This document shows, piece by piece, positions 44,403 to 54,839 of a stretch of DNA of 64,000 nucleotides (its first letter is position 1; each line of letters opens with the position of its first letter). Below the pieces are notes generated by a model. That model worked only from the letters and a program-made list of their open reading frames with translations, was not told where the DNA came from and ran no database searches. The translations under genes were made by a program, and so were the position numbers. Source of the stretch: Coenobita brevimanus (taxonomy: Eukaryota > Arthropoda > Malacostraca > Decapoda > Coenobitidae); contig CM064666.1 in NCBI GenBank assembly GCA_032717465.1, positions 20,975,732-21,039,731 of the forward strand, in the 5' to 3' direction.

Positions 44403-45427
44403 GGCGAGAAGCAGCGCCAAACAATTCATATCATAGCTTCTTTTCATTGTTGCAGGTTAGAGCCTGAGCTCTCACCCCCCCCCCCTCCCTTTTCTCTCCG
44501 TCGTGTATTAAGTCATCATATACATTCGTGAGTTAAATTAGTGATATTTTACCCTGATCCTGCTTGTGCTGAATAACGAGATCATCGCTTCTTTTCATCA
44601 CTGCAGACAAGAGTTATGGGGGGCTGTGACTCGCATCCCAAGGATTCGAGCATTCTAGCTGCGGCCTAACTGCTAACACACTAAATCACCCCCCCCCCCC
44701 TTTTAGTTCATGGAATCGAAGTGAATATCGGCTGGTCCATTTGTCCATTTGATTATGGTCCATGTGACTTCTGGTCCTTTTGATTATTGTGTCTGGTTTA
44801 TATAAGATTCCTCAGTTACCATGTATTTAGTCATAGAAAATATTCTTTGATGATAATCTTTTGGTTCCCTCCCAACGAGACCGCCAGCGACCACGGGACT
44901 ATACCCATGCGTATCAGTATTTTTGGTATATAAATCTAACTAGTGTGTAAAGATTCATATTTCTGGAGTTATACTGTAAATCTTCATTATTGAATATTAA
45001 CTTAGTTCGTGAAGATTCATATTTCTGAAAAGTGTAAGTAATCTTTGAATATTCTGTTTGAGAAGATTCATATTTCTGTTGATATAGATCCTCATTATAT
45101 CTTGTTTAGTATCATTCCCAGTTTGAAGAGTAATCTGTAACTCAGTTCTTAATACATTTTGCTATCCTGCAAGCAGTGGTACAGACGAGGTTGAGTGTCC
45201 CACGAGGTGTGCTAATATCTAACAACTCATGCCCTTTCTAATAAGATCACGCTAGCTCAGTTCTCGTAAAGCCATATATTTTCAAATAAGATCATACTAC
45301 CCTATATCTCAATAATCTCTAAAATTCTCGGTGTTACACTGAAGGTATCTTAATTCTGATCATTACACTGGTGACAAATCTTCAGCATCATATTGGGAGT
45401 CTATCTATCTATCTATTGCCAGACGCC

Positions 45428-46765
45428 TCAATCCCGTTTGGGGTGGCCACAAACAAATCGCCTCCAAGTCGCCCTGTCCCCCACCATGTCACTGCCCTGC
45501 TCCCAACTCACATCCCCCTCTCTCATATACCTCTCCACCCCATCCCTCCATCTCATGCTCGGCCTCCCCCTCCCTCTTCCCCCCTCCACCTCACTCACAT
45601 ACACTCTCTTCGTCAGTCTTTCACCCTCCATCCTCTCCACATGGCCAAACCACCTCAGTGTGTTCCTCATAACGCTCCCTATCACATCCACATCAACACC
45701 ACAACGTTCCTTTATATCCTCATTCGTCAGACTATCTCTCCATGTGACTCCACAGGCTCCTCTTAAATAACTCATTTCCACTGCTCTCACTCTTGACTTG
45801 TGTCCTTCCAACAACGTCCAAGCTTCACTTCCGTACGTTAGAGTTGGTATCACAATACTGTCATGTAGTAACTTTTTCACTTCCATGCTCACTTCCCTGT
45901 TTCTTATCACTGCTTTCAAAGAACCAGCAACCTTTCTTCCCTGCTGTACCCTTTCAAGCACTTCATCCTCCAAACCTCCATCCTTACTCATCACACTACC
46001 CAAGTAATTAAACGTACTCACATTTTCCAATTCCTCACCATCCAACCTCGCTGTACATTCACTGACTCCACCTCTCTCAAAGACCATCACTTTACTCTTC
46101 CCTACATTCACCTTCAGATTCCGTTTCTTACACACTCTCCCAAACTCATCCACCAAGCCTTGCAGCTCCCCTTCGTCTTCACTCAACAACACAGTATCAT
46201 CTGCAAACAACAGTACAGGGAGTTTCCAAACAGTATCCTCTCTCACCAGGGCCACTCCAACATCAACTACCCTACCTTGTACCTCTTTTATTACCCCATC
46301 CATGTACAGATTGAACAACCATGGAGACATGACACATCCCTGTTTCAACCCAACTTTCAAAGAGAAAAATTCACTTAGTTCACCATCCACACGCACTGCA
46401 GCCTTCGCACCATCGTACATACTCTTCACAGCATTCAACAACTTCCCATCTACTCCAAATATTCTTAACACTTTCCACAATCCTTGTCTATCCACCCTGT
46501 CATATGCTTTCTCCAAATCCATGAAGGCCGCATACAACTTCTTTCCCTTCTCTAGAAACTTTTCCACCAAAGATCTAAGAATGAATATCTGATCTACACA
46601 ACCTCTTCCCTTCCTAAAGCCTCCCTGTTCTTCTCCAACTAATTTCTCTGTTCTTTCTCTAACTTTGTCAATAAGTATCCTACCATACACTTTTCCTATT
46701 ATACTAAGAAGACAAATGCCCCTATGATTACCACACACTTCTTTTTCCCCTTTTCCTTTGTACAA
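45428..46765 (-). CDS. RTE-type reverse transcriptase (intact frame segment)
   Basis: A 445-codon open stretch from a Met before KGKGEKEVCGNHRGI. RT blocks: GRILIDKVRERTEKLV, EEQGGFRKGRGCVDQIF, AFMDLEKAYDRVDR (Asp), LKQGCVMSPWLFNLYMDGV, LLFADDTVLLSE (the Asp pair) and NYLGSVMSKDG. The C-terminal region has YGSEAWTLLEGHKSRVRAVE and LRWFGHVERMEGERLTKRVY, typical of RTE-like LINEs. All catalytic residues are present, but the upstream part is separated by an in-frame TGA. Confidence 0.92.
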   Translation of the reverse strand: MYKGKGEKEVCGNHRGICLLSIIGKVYGRILIDKVRERTEKLVGEEQGGFRKGRGCVDQIFILRSLVEKFLEKGKKLYAAFMDLEKAYDRVDRQGLWKVLRIFGVDGKLLNAVKSMYDGAKAAVRVDGELSEFFSLKVGLKQGCVMSPWLFNLYMDGVIKEVQGRVVDVGVALVREDTVWKLPVLLFADDTVLLSEDEGELQGLVDEFGRVCKKRNLKVNVGKSKVMVFERGGVSECTARLDGEELENVSTFNYLGSVMSKDGGLEDEVLERVQQGRKVAGSLKAVIRNREVSMEVKKLLHDSIVIPTLTYGSEAWTLLEGHKSRVRAVEMSYLRGACGVTWRDSLTNEDIKERCGVDVDVIGSVMRNTLRWFGHVERMEGERLTKRVYVSEVEGGRGRGRPSMRWRDGVERYMREGDVSWEQGSDMVGDRATWRRFVCGHPKRD

Positions 46766-46840
46766 GGGAATAATTATACCTGACTTTCAATCCTCCGGGA
46801 CTCTACCTTCCTCCCAGGCCAATCTACACATCGTCCACAT

Positions 46841-47352
46841 TCATTCTACTACAATCTCTCCCCCATGCTTCAGCATTTCACCACACACTCCATCAATTCC
46901 TGGGGCTTTTCCAGATTTAACTTTCTTCATTGCTTCCACAACTTCTATCCTACTGATTTCTTCCTGTCTTCTCACCTCCCTCCTTCTCCCAGCCATTCCC
47001 CAGCCACTTATACTCGCATTACTTCCATCCTCTACGTTCAACAATTCCTTAAAGTGTTCTCTCCATCTGCTCACTTTTTCTCCCTTCTCCACTAGTAATC
47101 TATCATTTTTATCTTTCACTCCCCTGATAACTTCACTTCCACCCTGTCTTACTCTTTTCACCTCTTTCCAGAACATTTTCTTACAGTCCCTCCACTTTAC
47201 ACTCAAATTCCTTCCAAATTCCTCATCCACTCTCTTCTTACTCTCTCTTACTAATCTTTTCACCTCTCTCTTTCTCAACTTCTTCCACGGCCCTATTTCT
47301 CATCCATTCATTGTATGCTTTCTTCTTTTGTGCCACAGCCTGTTTCACCTCT
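46841..47352 (-). pseudogene. RTE-type linker between endonuclease and RT
   Basis: Highly charged: EVKRLVRESKKRVDEEFGRN, then KVSRWREHFKELLNVE and KAPGIDGVCGEMLKHGG. The last block is the RT entry motif (KAPGIDG). A frameshift near 47290 and a stop after GGEIVVE (Trp to TGA) bound it. Confidence 0.85.
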
Positions 47353-47796
47353 TCAGTTCACCATGCTGTTCCTTGCACCCCCCTCCGTCTTCTCTTCCTT
47401 CCACACACCACATGCTGCACATATTTCTTCTGTAAATATGCTACACACACCTTCCACGTCTCCCATCTGCTCTAATTCATATTTGCCCAATCGTTCCTCC
47501 ACTTCTCTCTTATACTCTGCCTTTTTCTCATCCTCTTGTAACCTTTCCACTCTCCTTGCAACTACTCCTTCCTCTCGTCTTTCCCTTCTTCTATTTCTCC
47601 ATTCTAATTGGACCTTGATTCTGGCCACCACCAAGTAGTGGTCAGAAAGTCCACTCCCCCAACCTCTATAAACTCTTGCATCCATTACACATCTTCGCAT
47701 CCTTTCATCCACACACACATAATCAATCATTGCCTTCCTTTCATTCAGTTCACCACCCACCCTTGTCATCACTCGACATGGATACCTGTGGATCAT
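47353..47796 (-). pseudogene. RTE-type endonuclease, C-terminal half
   Basis: Includes KAMIDYVCVDERMRRCVMDA and RGWGSGLSDHYLVVARIKVQ with the Ser-Asp-His endonuclease motif. It is separated from the N-terminal half by one TAA at 47797-47799 and closed by a TGA after NSMVN. Confidence 0.87.
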
Positions 47797-48486
47797 TTAA
47801 TGCCTGAAGAGGGTATTGGCTACCACCAACCCCCTCCCAGCACAAATGTCCACTAACGCACTCCCATTCTCATCTATCTCAGCAGGCACACCCCACTCAC
47901 CAACTATTCCATCCACCTTCGCATTCCCAACTTTACCATTCATATCACCAATCAAAAACACTCTCTCATTCCTTCCAAACTTTTCCATGCACACTTCTAC
48001 ATTTGTCCAGAACTCTTCTCTCACTCTTCTAGCATGATCTTGCGTTGGCGCATACACACACACAATCGCCCACATTTGTATTCCAACTTTCAACTTTACG
48101 CACACAATCCTTGACCCGACTGATCCATACTGTCTTATGCTCTTCTTCCATCTTTTACTCACAACTATACATACTCCTTCCTTCGCCCTCTCATTCTTGC
48201 CTACTCCTGCACATATACCCCATCCATACTCCCATTCTCTCACACTTTCTCCCCTCCATTTTGTTTCAGTTATTCCACATACATCCACTTTCGCACCCTC
48301 AAGCACCTGGACAATCTCTCTCTCTTTTACCTCATCATTCGCTCCTCTTACATTCCAAGTACCCATTACCAAGTCCTTTGTCCGGTCCTGGGTCGTCATC
48401 GTTTGGTCAGTCCTTGCCCGAGGCTTATTGTTTGTATTAAGGTCAACTTTGTTAGTTTTTGTTTTTAGTCGACCAAACACTGACAA
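47797..48486 (-). pseudogene. RTE-type endonuclease, N-terminal half
   Basis: Contains MGTWNVRGANDEVK (Asn), CGITETKWRGE (Glu) and FLIGDMNGKVGNAKV (Asp, Asn), the metal-binding sites of the AP-endonuclease fold. It would nick DNA to prime reverse transcription. The preceding 40 residues are basic and probably mark the ORF start region. Confidence 0.88.
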
Positions 48487-48639
48487 CCAAACCCAATCTA
48501 ACCTTTAAAGAAATAGGTTGGTATAAATATCAACCAGGCATATAAATTGCACAACCAAATTATATATTTTTTCTTGATCACCCGACCAAAACAACACAGG
48601 AAAAAATAAAATCTGTAGAGCGAGGTACAGGATATCCGA

Positions 48640-49240
48640 ATAATTACCAAGTATACCAACATGATGTATAAATTACATGTACCACAGGCAGAAGTGTGAA
48701 ATTGTCACGTTTTATCATATCAGGGGAAAATTATCTAGTTCATGCCTACGTTAAGAACTGTGGTGTATCGTTTGTCATTTTTCAAAAGAAGCAACCAAAT
48801 GCAGTACTATAATGTTTTTCTAGGGGCTTAACCACTGTTGTGCACAGGTGCTCCAGCCTACTCTGTTTCAATCAGGGACGGCCTCTGGCTCTGCTAGTGA
48901 GACAGAAGAGTCAGTCATGCAATTTAATAGAAATAATATCATTATGTCCCAAAGAACAAAAAAGTTTAAGTCTAAGCATACAAGCAGTATGAATACAGTG
49001 ACATGTACCAGAGGTTGTAGATTGAAAATACCATGCCTTATCATATAACAGCAAAATCATCAAGTTACTGTCTCAGTCAAAAATTAATATGGTACAGTAT
49101 AATGTTTGATAACGTTTTCCAAAAGAAGCAACAAAATATTGCAATGTTTTTCCAGAGGCTTACCACTCCTATGCACAGGCGATCCAGGCTGCCGTTCAGA
49201 ATTGGCACCAGGATATGATAGTGGGAATTAATAGTCAGCC
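48640..49240 (-). repeat. ~330-bp tandem duplication with exon-like ends
   Basis: Two diverged copies align from ACATGTACCACAGGCAG (48676) and ACATGTACCAGAGG (49002) through AAAAGAAGCAACCAAAT, AATGTTTTTCCAGAGGCTTA and the -CACAGGYGMTCCAG block. Each - strand copy has a short ATG-led piece (MTDSSVSLAEPE and MADY) ending at a GT donor, like 31945-32012. Both have stops. They are best read as duplicated first-exon remnants. Confidence 0.55.
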
Positions 49241-50140
49241 ATATTAACAAATAAATAAATAGTACTTTTTATCTGCAGAAAAATCATCACAAAAGAAAGT
49301 TTACTGAGGACTGTTCAATCAACTGATTCATTTTGTTATTTCTTAGATTCCAGTGTTGTGGTTTTGTAAACATTTACCATTTTATTGGCCCTGTTCCCAA
49401 AACTATCACAAAATGACAAAACATTCAAGTTGTTGTAAAGCAGGAATAGCACTAGCCAAACGGAAACTGTTAATAAACAGTTATTATTAAAAGCAAACAC
49501 AGTATTTTGTAGTTATCCACTGTCAGCAAGTGAACAACAAAACTTAGGACATACAATCACACTCCATCTCTGTATTTGGGATCACGAAGCCGGCCACTCC
49601 AGCACCAGGAGATACACACTCTGATATAATAAAGAAATGGAGTCAGATAGGTAACTGAAAGGACTCTTCAGTATTAACATTTTGCAGCACATGGCTGACA
49701 CCCGTTGTAGTAAAAGGTAAACTGTCCATCCACGTTAGAAATTATGTGAATTGACATTAATAGGCATGTAATCTATTCCTTACCCATACGGTATTTTTCG
49801 TAGGCAGTTTTGCCCAATACCAGACACTGACAGTGGCTGCAATGAATTACAACGACTTTCGATGCCATGATTGTGCATAGGTGGGGAAGTACTTCACAGT
49901 TGTCTGTTCGTGGGAATAACTGAAAGAGAAAACAAACCCTCATTATACACTCTTTAAATCCGCATAGCCTTTACTTTCATCATACGAAAAAGATTACTTA
50001 ATTGAAATGAAGAGGATATTGTAGCAAAATTTTCATTTATGACGTATTAGTATTAAAAAACCGTTCGCTCTTCCAAAATTCGCAGAAAAATACCCTGGTA
50101 TATAATGGCCTGTTACCCTTTCCACAACCCTGCTCTAAAG
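49241..50140. other. AT-rich DNA, nothing recognised
   Basis: No domain, RNA gene or repeat partner in the window. It may be intron of the gene whose exon-like pieces lie at 48840-49235. Confidence 0.5.
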
Positions 50141-50149
50141 CAATTTAAG

Positions 50150-50660
50150 CTGTCAGATGTTGCCAGAGAGACCCACCTCTCCAAATAGTTCCAACCGCGA
50201 TGGAGGCTGCGACAAACCCCCCTTTCACCCCCACACTTTCGCTCTTGAAAGCGCTGTCACATTCCGTGGTACTCCAGCTGTTGAAACGCAGCCCTGGTGG
50301 TCGTGAACTGTCATCCAAAATTTTTCATCATCACAAATGAGTTCCTTTAGCCACATGACAGTCCCAGGTCGTTCCCACTGTTCGTTGAGCTTGCCAATAT
50401 CCCTCAAATATTTCGGTAGGAATGACAGGTCCTGAAGCCTCGGTTTCTGAAGTCCGAGCACAATTTCTGGCGTCAGTGCATCAAAGATCTGGAGATGGTG
50501 AATTTTTGAGGGCAGCCTTTGTTGCAACAATGTAATTAGCTGAATCAGGAAGTCACGACCATACTTAACTGTGTCAACAATTCTGGGGTCAACCTCTTAT
50601 TTGCCAATACGATGTTAAATTGCACACTGAAGTACACTGCTTGCAACGGCAGATGGTTGC
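50150..50660 (-). pseudogene. hAT transposase C-terminal remnant
   Basis: The 101-codon frame (50530-50225) includes QRLPSKIHHLQIFDALTPEI, then PRLQDLSFLPKYLRDIGKLN, then EQWERPGTVMWLKEL and EKFWMTVHDHQGC. This spacing resembles the region before the hAT dimerisation domain (FWxxVxxhxdaxG). The dimerisation motif itself is lost in shifts below 50225. Upstream 50640-50540 adds QAVYFSVQFNIVLANKRLTP. A dead cut-and-paste transposon. Confidence 0.55.
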
Positions 50661-51209
50661 GATCGTCATCCACCTATAAATAACATGTTTAATAATGAGT
50701 ATGAAGAGTGGCAATAATTATACTACTACTACTACTATTATTATTATAACTAGTATTAGTATTTATATCACAGTAAACTCAGTCACGCATATAAACATAT
50801 TTCTTGTCAGAAATTTGTTTATTCGATTCCTCACTCCGGGCACCAAAAATGTGTCAGAAAATTCTTATACACTCCTTTGTTTGACGAGTGTTTGTCTAAC
50901 ACGACCTAAATAAATTCACATGAGTCTCTTAGGAGGATTAGGTGTTATTGATACTCCAACTCACCTAGTTATTATTCTCCTATCTCCTAGCTAATTCCCC
51001 ATAGAATTGGCCAATTCATAAAGGTGACTTAGCTAGAAGGAGTCGGACAACAGATGACGACGAACCTGACGTTTAGGTCGGTTGCTTTGGCTGACAAGCG
51101 TCCTTGAGGTGCGAATTTACAGAGTGCTAACTCAATGAGTTTTAGGAGCAGAGTGACAACATGGCGAGCTTCTTCTTTCCTCACAGGATTTGAAGGGGTG
51201 CCAATTATT
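50661..51209. other. Non-coding with a short TAC/ATT tract
   Basis: A (TAC)n-(TTA)n run at about 50721-50748. No gene is recognised. The 5' truncation point of the LINE lies near 51210. Confidence 0.55.
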
Positions 51210-51220
51210 TTTTAATTACA

Positions 51221-52171
51221 ATGCTAAATGCAGTTAGATTACATCATGAATCCAACAACTTAATTAGTGATAGACAATATGGCTTTCGCCACGAAAGATC
51301 CACCATTGACATACTCAATCTCTTAACTCATACCATCCATCAATCAATTGATCATTTTGGAGAAACTCATGCAGTAGCTCTTGATATCTCTAAAGCTTTC
51401 GACAGAGTATGGCACCGTTCCCTGCTGTCCAAACTCCCTTGCTATGGACTAACGTCTTTTGTTCCTTTGATTTCTTCATATCTTAGTGACAGGAAAATAA
51501 GAGTAAAAGTAGATGATGTATATTCCAATTTCCACTCAATTAACGCCGGCGTGCCGCAAGGATCAGTTCTGGCACCAACCCTATTTCTGGTTCATATTAA
51601 TGATCTCTTATCTGTCACCCACAATCCCATTCACTCATATGCAGATGACTCAACACTACATACTTCATTCACACTCAGACACCCATTTACAAAGTCTAAT
51701 ATCTCTACCTCTCAACTCAGTACAGCCGTCTCCATAAATCAAGATCTATCTACGATCAGTGAATGGGGACAAAACAACCTTGTCTCTTTTAATGCTAGTA
51801 AAACTAAATATATACGGTTTATTAATAGACAGATATTGCCAGATTCGTACATTACCTTCAGTGCTACTAATATTCTCATCTCCAAAAGTATTGAAATTCT
51901 TGGCGTTTCACTTAACAGTGCCCTCAGCTGGACCTCTCATGTCAGATCACTTGCTAAAACCGCCTCAAAGAAACTTGGATTATTGTACAGAGTCCGTAAC
52001 TTCTTCGCCGATGAGCAGTTAGCTATAATTTATAAGAGTCATGTGCACTCTCAGCTTGAATATTGCTCACCCTTGTGGAATGGTTGTGGAGAGGTTGCAT
52101 TAAGACAACTAGACAAACTTCAGAACAAAGCTGTTAGAATAATTCCTAACCCTGTCATTACATATAACTGA
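51221..52171 (+). CDS. jockey/CR1-type reverse transcriptase, partial
   Basis: A 316-codon frame: ISDRQYGFRHERSTIDILNL, VALDISKAFDRVWHRSLLSK (Asp), [33 protein letters not shown] (the Asp pair) and IEILGVSLNSALSWTSHV. It ends artificially at a stop created by the 92-bp duplication after NPVITYN. No RNase H follows. The 5' end is missing, so the start codon shown is not the native one. Confidence 0.9.
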   Translation: MLNAVRLHHESNNLISDRQYGFRHERSTIDILNLLTHTIHQSIDHFGETHAVALDISKAFDRVWHRSLLSKLPCYGLTSFVPLISSYLSDRKIRVKVDDVYSNFHSINAGVPQGSVLAPTLFLVHINDLLSVTHNPIHSYADDSTLHTSFTLRHPFTKSNISTSQLSTAVSINQDLSTISEWGQNNLVSFNASKTKYIRFINRQILPDSYITFSATNILISKSIEILGVSLNSALSWTSHVRSLAKTASKKLGLLYRVRNFFADEQLAIIYKSHVHSQLEYCSPLWNGCGEVALRQLDKLQNKAVRIIPNPVITYN

Positions 52172-52261
52172 ATGGTTGTGGAGAGGTTGCATTAAGACAA
52201 CAAGACAAACTTCAGAACAAAGCTGTTAGAATCATTAACAACCCTGTCATTACATATAAAC
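52078..52261 (+). repeat. 92-bp tandem duplication inside the LINE RT
   Basis: AATGGTTGTGGAGAGGTTGC begins at 52079 and again at 52171. The two 92-bp copies differ at a few bases. 92 is not divisible by three, so the duplication breaks the frame. Confidence 0.95.
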
Positions 52262-52581
52262 TACCTCCCCTGCAAGTAAGAAGGAATGTTGCCTCCCTTG
52301 CATTATTTTACAGATATTTTTGTGGCAAATGCTCAGACGAAGTTGCGTCCATGGTGCCACCTCTCCATGCCTTCCCCCGTGCTACACGGGCATCTGGTAG
52401 CACTCATGACTGGAATGTCACTCAGCCATATTACAGAACTTCTGCCTATCAGAATTCATTCATTCCCCGAACTGCATCTCTCTGGAATTCGCTTCCCCAG
52501 AGTTGTTTCCCTCCAAATTTCAACCCACAGCTGTTCAAGTCTAACTGTTACAGATATTTTATGAACGGAGGACGCCAGTAA
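52262..52581 (+). pseudogene. jockey/CR1-type LINE ORF2 C-terminus
   Basis: In the frame following the duplication: LPPLQVRRNVASLALFYRYF, MVPPLHAFPRATR, then NSFIPRTASLWNSLPQSCFP and FKSNCYRYF, the standard C-terminal domain of this LINE group. A natural stop follows GGRQ. Confidence 0.85.
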
Positions 52582-52650
52582 TCTGGTGTATGGATTTTTT
52601 TTTTTTTTACTCATTTGTTTTTCCTTCCTCCGTTCTGTTATTTATTAAAA

Positions 52651-53009
52651 AAAAAAAATGATATATACAGGGCAAATCTAACTAAATAATAGTTCTAATT
52701 AAACTAAAGCCAAATTAAATATTCCCTTTATCTATGTAAATGTGTTAAACCCACATCTGCTTCTTACGTGAGGCTTTTCATCCTCAGGACACGTCATCTA
52801 CCGCCCAGGCGCAGTTTAGGTCAATGGAACTTTGCAAAGCAATTACATGTATGTACTCGTACAATATAGTTGTCCACAAGGGTTAAACGCAGTAGCATTT
52901 AATTTGTTAATAATAAGGATTGTTAAAGAGAACACAATCTCTGGGTTATAAAAACCGCTTGAACAGTTATTAACGATCTCCAGGTTTTCTTGTGCTTCTA
53001 ACCAAGGAC
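52651..53009. other. Non-coding, nothing recognised
   Basis: AT-rich DNA between the LINE tail and the BEL/Pao remnant. No feature is supported. Confidence 0.5.
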
Positions 53010-54763
53010 AACTATTTTAAAAAGTAAGGAGCGCAACCGCTCTGGAGGAAAATATTTCCCATAGTTTTGGGGCCGAGCGAATATGATATGCTGTATCATG
53101 TAATGTGACCCTTAGACAGGAGTTCTCTCCATAGGTCTCGAGAACCGTGTGCTGCAGCTCTTCTAGGTCGTGCATCTTGACCCATTTGGTCTCCACCATT
53201 CTTTGTCTCAAGGGTAGCCGTTAACTGAAGGAATACCAGTTTATCAATAGTTTTTATATTGGCATGTCCCCTACATTTTATTTTTACGAGTCTTAGCACC
53301 CCCTCTGAGTCTGGATACGTGGAGATCACTTTAGCTAATGGCCACTGGGATCTTGGTTGTTCTGTTTTTACTAAGACCACATCTTTGTTTATGAAAGACT
53401 TGTTGCTGGCAGCCTGAACCCCATAAAATCTTTCTCGTAGGCTTGAAAGATATTCTTCGCTCCAATGTCTGTTCCAAGTATCCAATATCCTTTTCAGACG
53501 TTAATATCCCTCCTGCAGGTGCTGTCCTAATTCATTATTTCCTATGGTAGGATCATCTACTTCCTCCTGGATATCCACACAAGGCACCGGATGGAGCTTT
53601 CTGCCATATAACACATGAGCCGGTGTTAGTGCTCAATCGAAATGCTAGCGTCATCTAGATTGGTTAGGGGTCTATCATTAATCCTAGCTTCAATTTCAGT
53701 TATCACTGTTCTTAACTCTTCTCTTGTGAGTTAGTTCTGTGTAAGGTTTTCCTTAGGCAGTTCTTCACAATACCAATCATTCGTTCAGTAAATCCAATTT
53801 GCCTTGGCGCTCTTGGAGCTATGAACTGCCAGGTGCAATTTCGGATTCCCAGCGCCAACATAACCTTTGGGTCATTCATTATATTTAAAAGTAGAGATGA
53901 TGCTCCTAAGAAATTGGTTCCATTGTCGCTTATTAATTTATTAGGACAAGACCTTCTAGTGGCAAATCTAAAATACGTTCAGGAATGTCTCTGAACTCAT
54001 ATCTTCTGCCATTTCTAGATGGAATGCCCTTAAGTAGGTGCATGTAAAGACATATACACCTTATGGGGAGTTCCCTCATCCGTAACAGTTAAAGCCCCTG
54101 TGTAAGGCAGGTGGTCCTGGATAGTTATATGGTCGTTGTTCATACCTCCTACACGTAATGCAACCTCTGAGATCTCTCTTTATGACCTGTCTACCCTTAG
54201 GGATCCAATACCTTTCCCGCATCCGGGCCAAAGTCTGCGGCACACCTCAGTGAAGAGTCAAATCATAGGCTTCCTTTACGATTAACTATACAAAATATCC
54301 TTTCTTAGGTAATAATATGCGATGTCTAGTTTGAAGAGGCAAATCAGCCTTTATTATTCAGCCCCAGCATCTAATTAGACCCTTTCCGCCTAAGAACAAG
54401 CATAAATCTCATATCAGCTTATTCTTGTTCCCAGTGCCTTTGCCTAAAAGGTCATATAACTCTCCATAACTTTTCCCTTGTATCCTTTTCAACCAATATT
54501 TTGTGGGATCTAACTTCTGAAACCCCTCTTTCTTATTCAAAAATTTAACTAATTTAGTGGTGTTAATACAGTAAGTTGTCTTATCGATGACCATCTGCTA
54601 ATGTCAGTTACTTCTGGCTCAGGTACTACAGGTTCCAAGTTTACTACACCAACCTCAGCAATACTGTTGTTTCTGCTCAGGCCAATCGTTAGTGAGTAAC
54701 CATTTAGGACTTTTAAACCACAAGTTATCTTTGATCAGTCTCTTTAATTCGACACCTGGGTAA
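53010..54763 (-). mobile_element. BEL/Pao retrotransposon remnant, integrase region
   Basis: The - strand gives, in broken frames: a pre-integrase block (LWFKSPKWLLTN near 54720), a zinc region with MRERYWIPKGRQVIKRDLRG and CITCRRYEQRPYN near 54200-54130, a core block CPNKLISDNGTNFLGASSLL near 53950-53900, EIEARINDRPLTNLDD near 53690-53650, and the C-terminal domain at 53485-53096. The order and motifs are those of BEL/Pao integrase. LTRs were not found. Confidence 0.8.
53017..53485 (-). pseudogene. BEL/Pao integrase C-terminal domain
   Basis: A 129-codon frame has NRHWSEEYLSSLRERFYG, KDVVLVKTEQPRSQWPLAKV and VLRLVKIKCRGHANIKTIDK, the domain following BEL/Pao integrase cores. The frame changes after the conserved Leu-rich end. 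Confidence 0.82.
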
Positions 54764-54839
54764 TGATGCATTGTCCTTTCTCCTCAGCCTCTTTAATAGA
54801 ATCTGGAAGGAATCTACTCTTCCTTCCTCTTGGCGTGTC

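Larger units (their letters stand above)
43736..45400 (+). repeat. LTR-like repeat copy C, main part
   Basis: Collinear with inverted copy A. It holds a TATA box (TATAAAA, 44396-44402) and a near-duplicated CTTCTTTTCATnnnTGCAG block at 44437-44456 and 44588-44607. GGCTGGTCCATTTG is at about 44730 and ATTACACTGGTGACA at about 45363. The TATA box and an end resembling LTR plus primer site suggest a solo or orphan LTR of a family not otherwise in the window. An RTE-type tail (44040-44158) and the RTE at 45401 are inserted in or at it. Confidence 0.6.
45401..48490 (-). mobile_element. RTE-type LINE, nearly full length
   Basis: On the - strand: endonuclease (48486-47797), linker (47796-46841), RT (46765-45428), then a very short 3' end GGCGTCTGGCAATAGATAGA with GATA repeats (45401-45425). 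A single ORF with endonuclease and RT, no RNase H and a minimal 3' untranslated region is the RTE layout. About five point lesions break the ORF, several being Trp TGG to TGA. Confidence 0.9.
51210..52650 (+). mobile_element. 5'-truncated jockey/CR1-type LINE
   Basis: The + strand holds the RT and the C-terminal domain, no endonuclease, then a short 3' part with T- and A-runs. It is cut on the 5' side before the first RT block and carries a 92-bp internal duplication. Otherwise the frame is long and clean, suggesting a fairly young insert. Confidence 0.85.

Noticed and set aside
46758..47435. 225-codon + strand frame opposite the RTE LINE
   Set aside because: It is the antisense shadow of the RTE endonuclease-RT linker. 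The real coding motifs are on the - strand. Similar shadows at 45371-45770 and 48045-48508 were dropped.
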